From Chloroflexota bacterium (GTDB lineage Bacteria; Chloroflexota; Anaerolineae; Anaerolineales; DRMV01), in NCBI GenBank assembly GCA_013153335.1, contig JAADEP010000123.1, positions 1 to 7,488 of the forward strand: a stretch of DNA of 7,488 nucleotides, in the 5' to 3' direction. The position numbers were made by a program, and so were the translations under genes. This document shows positions 5,204-7,488 of this stretch, in pieces (positions within the stretch are counted from its first letter, which is position 1; the number at the start of each line of letters is the position of its first letter). The notes beneath the pieces are model-generated. The model was not told the origin of the DNA and did no database searches. It saw nothing but the letters and a program-made list of their open reading frames with translations.

Positions 5204-6123
5204 AAGGATTCCTCCTGCAAGGGATGCGCGCGGGGGTCGGGCCAGAGCACGCCGGCCTCCCACCACAACAGGGGGCGGGGCAGGCGCTGTTGGATGTAGT
5301 GGGTATACCGCCGCGCGAACGCGCTGTCAAGGTCCAGCTGGGCCAGGGTCGCGCGCGCGGCCTGGGCCAGGGCTTCGTACGCGGGCCATCCCGCTTGGGC
5401 CAGGGCTGTGTAGTGCCGCGCCTTGACCGCGAGGCTGCGCCGCGCGTGGGCCAGCGTGGGCGGCTGCCCCAGGCCGACCAGGTTCCGCGCGTGCTGGCGG
5501 TAGGCGGTCAGGGGTTCGGCCAGAAAACGGCCTTCGTACCCCTGGCGCAGCAGCCAGGTGACCAGGTACCAGTCCACCGCGACGAGGTCGGGCGGGCAGG
5601 GCGGCCGCGCGCGGCGCGCGCGCAAAGGCTCGAGGCGCAGCGCCAGGGTCGAGAAGCCCACGCCGTTCGCGTGGCACAGTCGTTGCGGGGTGAGGGCCAT
5701 CTGGTCGGGCCAACGCCGCGCGAGGTAACGGGCGCGCTGGAGCCGGCCCCGCGCGTCGATGAGCGCGACATCGTGGCCGACCAGGGCCGTGCGGGCCAGC
5801 GCGGCTTGCACGCGCGCCAGGCGCCAGGGCGAAAACCGGTCGTCCGCGTCCGCGAAGACCAGGGTCGTATACCCCGCGTCGAGGGCCCATTGCAGCAGCG
5901 CGCACCGGTTCCGCGCGGGGTTGCCCGGCGCGGGACGAAAACGCGTGCGCGCGGCCAGCGCTGGGTAGGGCCGCAAGGCCGCGCGCACGGCCTCGGGCTC
6001 GAGGTCTTCCAGCAAAAGCAACAGGTGGAACGTGGGTCCTTGCTGCGCGGCCCAACTCGCGAAAAAGTCGGGCCAATACGGCTCCAATCCGGGGAAGAGC
6101 ACCGCGGCCACGGCCCAGGTCAT
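5191..6123 (-). CDS. Family 2-type (GT-A) glycosyltransferase
   Basis: GT-A enzymes transfer a sugar from a nucleotide-sugar donor at the cytoplasmic face of the membrane. The 310-residue protein opens with the strand WAVAAVLFPGLE (3-14). It has a DxD-type metal/donor site, LVFADADDRFSPWRL, with DADD at 92-95. CHANGVGFS (150-158) comes from the acceptor region, VDWYLVTWLLRQGY (183-196) probably carries the catalytic acid D184 or its equivalent, and PLTAYRQHARNLVG (204-217) is typical of GT2. No membrane segment is evident. The ATG at 6123 overlaps the stop of the transglycosylase gene (ATGA) and has GGAG 5 nt upstream. A reading opened to 6531 would add 136 Arg/Ala-rich residues that merely shadow that gene. 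The 3' end overlaps neuB by 13 nt, suggesting a glycan role with the sialic-acid-like sugar, but donor and acceptor are unknown. Confidence 0.82.
   Translation of the reverse strand: MTWAVAAVLFPGLEPYWPDFFASWAAQQGPTFHLLLLLEDLEPEAVRAALRPYPALAARTRFRPAPGNPARNRCALLQWALDAGYTTLVFADADDRFSPWRLARVQAALARTALVGHDVALIDARGRLQRARYLARRWPDQMALTPQRLCHANGVGFSTLALRLEPLRARRARPPCPPDLVAVDWYLVTWLLRQGYEGRFLAEPLTAYRQHARNLVGLGQPPTLAHARRSLAVKARHYTALAQAGWPAYEALAQAARATLAQLDLDSAFARRYTHYIQQRLPRPLLWWEAGVLWPDPRAHPLQEESLCNA
5211..5216 (-). promoter_or_regulatory. Ribosome binding site of the neuB-like gene
   Basis: AGGAGG on the minus strand, 7 nt before the ATG at 5203 and inside the 3' end of the glycosyltransferase gene. 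It decides the start over a longer in-frame reading to 5266. Confidence 0.8.
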
Positions 6124-6827
6124 CGCGACTCCGTTGGCAACAGCGTGGGGTTCCGGCGCAGGCCCAGCACCTCGCGCGCGTGCGCGCACAGCCGCGCGCC
6201 CCCCGCGTGCAGCCAGGACTGCAGCGTGGGCGTATCGGTGCGGCCCGCGCGCGCGTCGTCGTAGATGCCCGTGCCCCAACGCACGTAGCGTTGGGTTTCC
6301 CAGGGCCACGCGTCGGCCGCGCGGCGCAGCTGCGCGGGGCCGCCGTTGTACGCGGCCAGGGTTTTGGCCACATCGCCGTCCGCGCGGCGCCACATCTCGC
6401 GCAAAAACGTGAGCCCGCGCCGCGCGTTGGTGTCGGGGTTGAAGGGATCTTCGTCGGCCGCGAAGTGATAAGGCATCACCTGGAAGAGCCCGCTGGCCCC
6501 CGCGTGCGAGACCGCGCGCGGGTTGCCGCACGATTCAATCTGCATCACGGTCGCAACCAGGTACGGGTCCAGGTGATAAATCTTGGACCAATGCTGGATC
6601 CGGCCCGACCAATACAGCACTTCGTCGGTGAAATAAGGCGACAGGGGAACGGGCGTCGCGGGCGTCTCGGTCGTGCCCCGGGTTTGTTGCCACGCGCTGT
6701 GCACGATCGCGGTGAACCCGGCCAGGACGCCCAGGACCAGCAGCATGATAATCGCGTGAAGGCACCCCTGCGCGCTGGGCCCCATGCCCAAAGCTTGTTC
6801 GTCGTCGTACAGCCCGTCGTATGTCAT
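6120..6827 (-). CDS. Membrane-anchored SLT-domain lytic transglycosylase
   Basis: Lytic transglycosylases cleave the MurNAc-GlcNAc bond of peptidoglycan, leaving an anhydro end, outside the cytoplasmic membrane. Counting from the ATG at 6827 (235 residues), a short polar N-terminus is followed by one transmembrane segment (about 22-42), a Thr/Pro-rich linker (49-64), and a catalytic SLT domain. That domain contains YLVATVMQIESCGNPRA with catalytic E98, the GASGLFQVMP motif (110-119) and LAAYNGGP (157-164). A tail of ~70 residues, WPWETQRYVRWGTGIYDDAR onward, completes it. An in-frame ATG at 6875 would add 16 residues. I prefer 6827 because the extra codons (AGA, GCA, CCA, ACT, GTT) are unlike the rest of the gene and overlap a direct repeat, but neither start has a good Shine-Dalgarno, so the choice is open. 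The stop overlaps the glycosyltransferase start. It probably remodels peptidoglycan for export or insertion of the surface glycan. Confidence 0.86.
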   Translation of the reverse strand: MTYDGLYDDEQALGMGPSAQGCLHAIIMLLVLGVLAGFTAIVHSAWQQTRGTTETPATPVPLSPYFTDEVLYWSGRIQHWSKIYHLDPYLVATVMQIESCGNPRAVSHAGASGLFQVMPYHFAADEDPFNPDTNARRGLTFLREMWRRADGDVAKTLAAYNGGPAQLRRAADAWPWETQRYVRWGTGIYDDARAGRTDTPTLQSWLHAGGARLCAHAREVLGLRRNPTLLPTESR

Positions 6828-6839
6828 CGAAACAGTACA

Positions 6840-6859
6840 GTCAATCCATGGGTCAATCC
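6840..6859 (-). repeat. Direct repeat GGATTGAC x2 before the transglycosylase start
   Basis: The minus strand carries GGATTGAC at 6859-6852 and again at 6847-6840, 12 nt apart, between the thioesterase stop and the preferred transglycosylase start. TTGACC and TTGACT inside it resemble -35 hexamers, but I see no convincing -10 at the right distance. It may be a regulatory site or chance. Confidence 0.25.
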
Positions 6860-6878
6860 GTGCTCTGGTTTCCATACG

Positions 6879-7488
6879 TCACAGATCAAGGGGATAGATC
6901 TTCCAGCCCAGCGCGTCGGGGTCCAATTGGCTCCGCACGTCGTCGGGCAGGGCCATGAGCAAGGCCTCGGCTTCGACATAGCGCTGGCCCGTGGCCGCGT
7001 CATACACCGCGCCCTGGGCCGAGACCACGCGACCTTTGTCTTTGGTCACCCAGCCCTCGAGCCGCAGCAGGCGCTGGGTAGGGGTCGCGTGCCGATAGCG
7101 CAGGGTCAGGCGCAGGGTGTAAAACAAGCGCGCGGTCTCGGGGTCGGTGCCGCTGGCCGCGCGGCCCGTGACCTCGTCCAACATCGCGGCCAGGACCCCG
7201 CCGTGCACCACGCCCGGGTAGCCCTGATACACCTCGGGCACGACCGCGTAGGCCCGCACGCGTTGGGGCTCGACTTGCAAAAAGCGCATTTTCAAGCCAT
7301 ACGGATTGTGCAGCCCGCACACGAAGCAGTGCGTGGAATTGGGCTGCAGCCCGAGCCCGGCTTGGTGTTCTTGGGCCAGGGCCTGCCGCGCGAGGCCGTC
7401 GACCACGCCCGGCCCCGCGACCGCGGGCGGCCCGGCTGCAGTTTCGTACGCGGCCGCGCGGGCGAGCCAATCGTCGAGCTCGCGCTCG
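6879..7488 (-). CDS. PaaI-family hotdog-fold thioesterase with CxxC motif, 5' end unresolved at window edge
   Basis: Members are cytosolic acyl-CoA thioesterases of the 4HBT/PaaI superfamily, which hydrolyse acyl- or phenylacetyl-CoA-type thioesters. Counting from the first in-window candidate start, the GTG at 7406 (175 residues), the conserved CFVCGLHNPYGLKMRF is at 27-42. The hotdog-helix motif QGYPGVVHGGVLAAMLDEV is at 61-79, with H68-G69-G70 and D77 as likely active-site residues. The strand LRLTLRYRHATPT follows. The CxxC plus NPxGL entry is a subfamily mark, possibly a metal or structural site. The frame stays open to 7488 and the added residues (ELDDWLARAAAYET) look protein-like, so the true start may lie outside the window. 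GTG 7406 also lacks a good ribosome binding site. The stop is 3 nt before the upstream ATG alternative of the transglycosylase gene, so the two are probably co-transcribed. The acyl substrate is unknown and there is no obvious link to the glycan genes. Confidence 0.85.
   Translation of the reverse strand, partial: ERELDDWLARAAAYETAAGPPAVAGPGVVDGLARQALAQEHQAGLGLQPNSTHCFVCGLHNPYGLKMRFLQVEPQRVRAYAVVPEVYQGYPGVVHGGVLAAMLDEVTGRAASGTDPETARLFYTLRLTLRYRHATPTQRLLRLEGWVTKDKGRVVSAQGAVYDAATGQRYVEAEALLMALPDDVRSQLDPDALGWKIYPLDL

Noticed and set aside
4472..5299. 275-codon plus-strand frame
   Set aside because: Antisense to the neuB-like gene, with no family resemblance.
5605..5623. CGCG-rich run as a special repeat or Z-DNA site
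   Set aside because: It codes for an Arg/Ala stretch of the glycosyltransferase, and CGCG tetramers are common throughout 5200-7488, so it looks like genome signature.
5224..6264. 346-codon plus-strand frame
   Set aside because: Antisense to the glycosyltransferase and Arg/Gly/Gln-rich, a product of the CGCG-rich composition.
6124..6531. 136-residue N-terminal extension of the glycosyltransferase
   Set aside because: It is a frame-shifted shadow of the transglycosylase gene, almost only Arg, Ala and Gly. The ATGA overlap and GGAG site place the start at 6123.
6820..6878. Promoter built on TTGACC/TTGACT before the transglycosylase gene
   Set aside because: No acceptable -10 at 16-18 nt from either hexamer; kept only as a direct repeat.
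1..7488. tRNA, rRNA, CRISPR array, insertion sequence or att site
   Set aside because: No cloverleaf, rRNA-like stretch, regularly spaced repeat, transposase-like protein or terminal inverted repeat seen on either strand.

Overview
All ten genes I can support lie on the minus strand, so the window reads from right (7488) to left (1). It is dense, GC-rich bacterial DNA with almost no intergenic space, many 4-nt start/stop overlaps (ATGA or GTGA), and clear AGGAGG ribosome binding sites. The protein families point to a GC-rich bacterium, and Chloroflexota (Anaerolineae-like) fits best. These families are a PstA/DarA-type P-II-like c-di-AMP receptor, a DedA/VTT membrane protein of the PVPIFDLAGIIAG type, a CxxC-containing PaaI thioesterase, and a NeuB-type synthase in a glycan context. 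The phylum is an inference from resemblance, not a search result.

Right block, 7488 to 4172. Four genes in tandem encode a PaaI-like hotdog thioesterase (open to the window edge), a membrane-anchored SLT-type lytic transglycosylase, a family 2 glycosyltransferase and a NeuB/LegI/SpsE-family sialic acid synthase-like enzyme. The last three overlap each other (4 nt and 13 nt) and look like one cell-envelope/glycan unit.

Centre, 4171 to 4068. This 104-nt gap is the only substantial intergenic space. It carries a perfect TATAAT whose predicted +1 falls on the A of the uridine kinase ATG, so the transcript is probably leaderless. Upstream are three TTTGGC copies spaced 11 and 21 nt apart.

Left block, 4067 to 1. 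Uridine kinase (udk), a VTT/DedA membrane protein, an OLD/AAA15-like ABC-type ATPase, a 172-residue uncharacterised protein, a P-II-like c-di-AMP receptor homologue and a dGTPase-type HD phosphohydrolase (cut by the window's left edge) follow in close succession. Most are overlapping, with only 34 nt before the last.

The most interesting item is the ATPase plus small-protein pair (1082-2783). It is translationally coupled at every junction and visibly less GC-rich than its neighbours in the lines I counted. The small protein has a D...ExH...K arrangement compatible with a degenerate PD-(D/E)XK nuclease. I read it as a candidate uncharacterised ATPase-effector module, possibly anti-phage or DNA-repair related. 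It sits inside a nucleotide-metabolism operon next to a c-di-AMP-sensor-like protein and a dNTP hydrolase. The function is inferred.

I found no tRNA, rRNA, CRISPR array, insertion sequence or convincing terminator.
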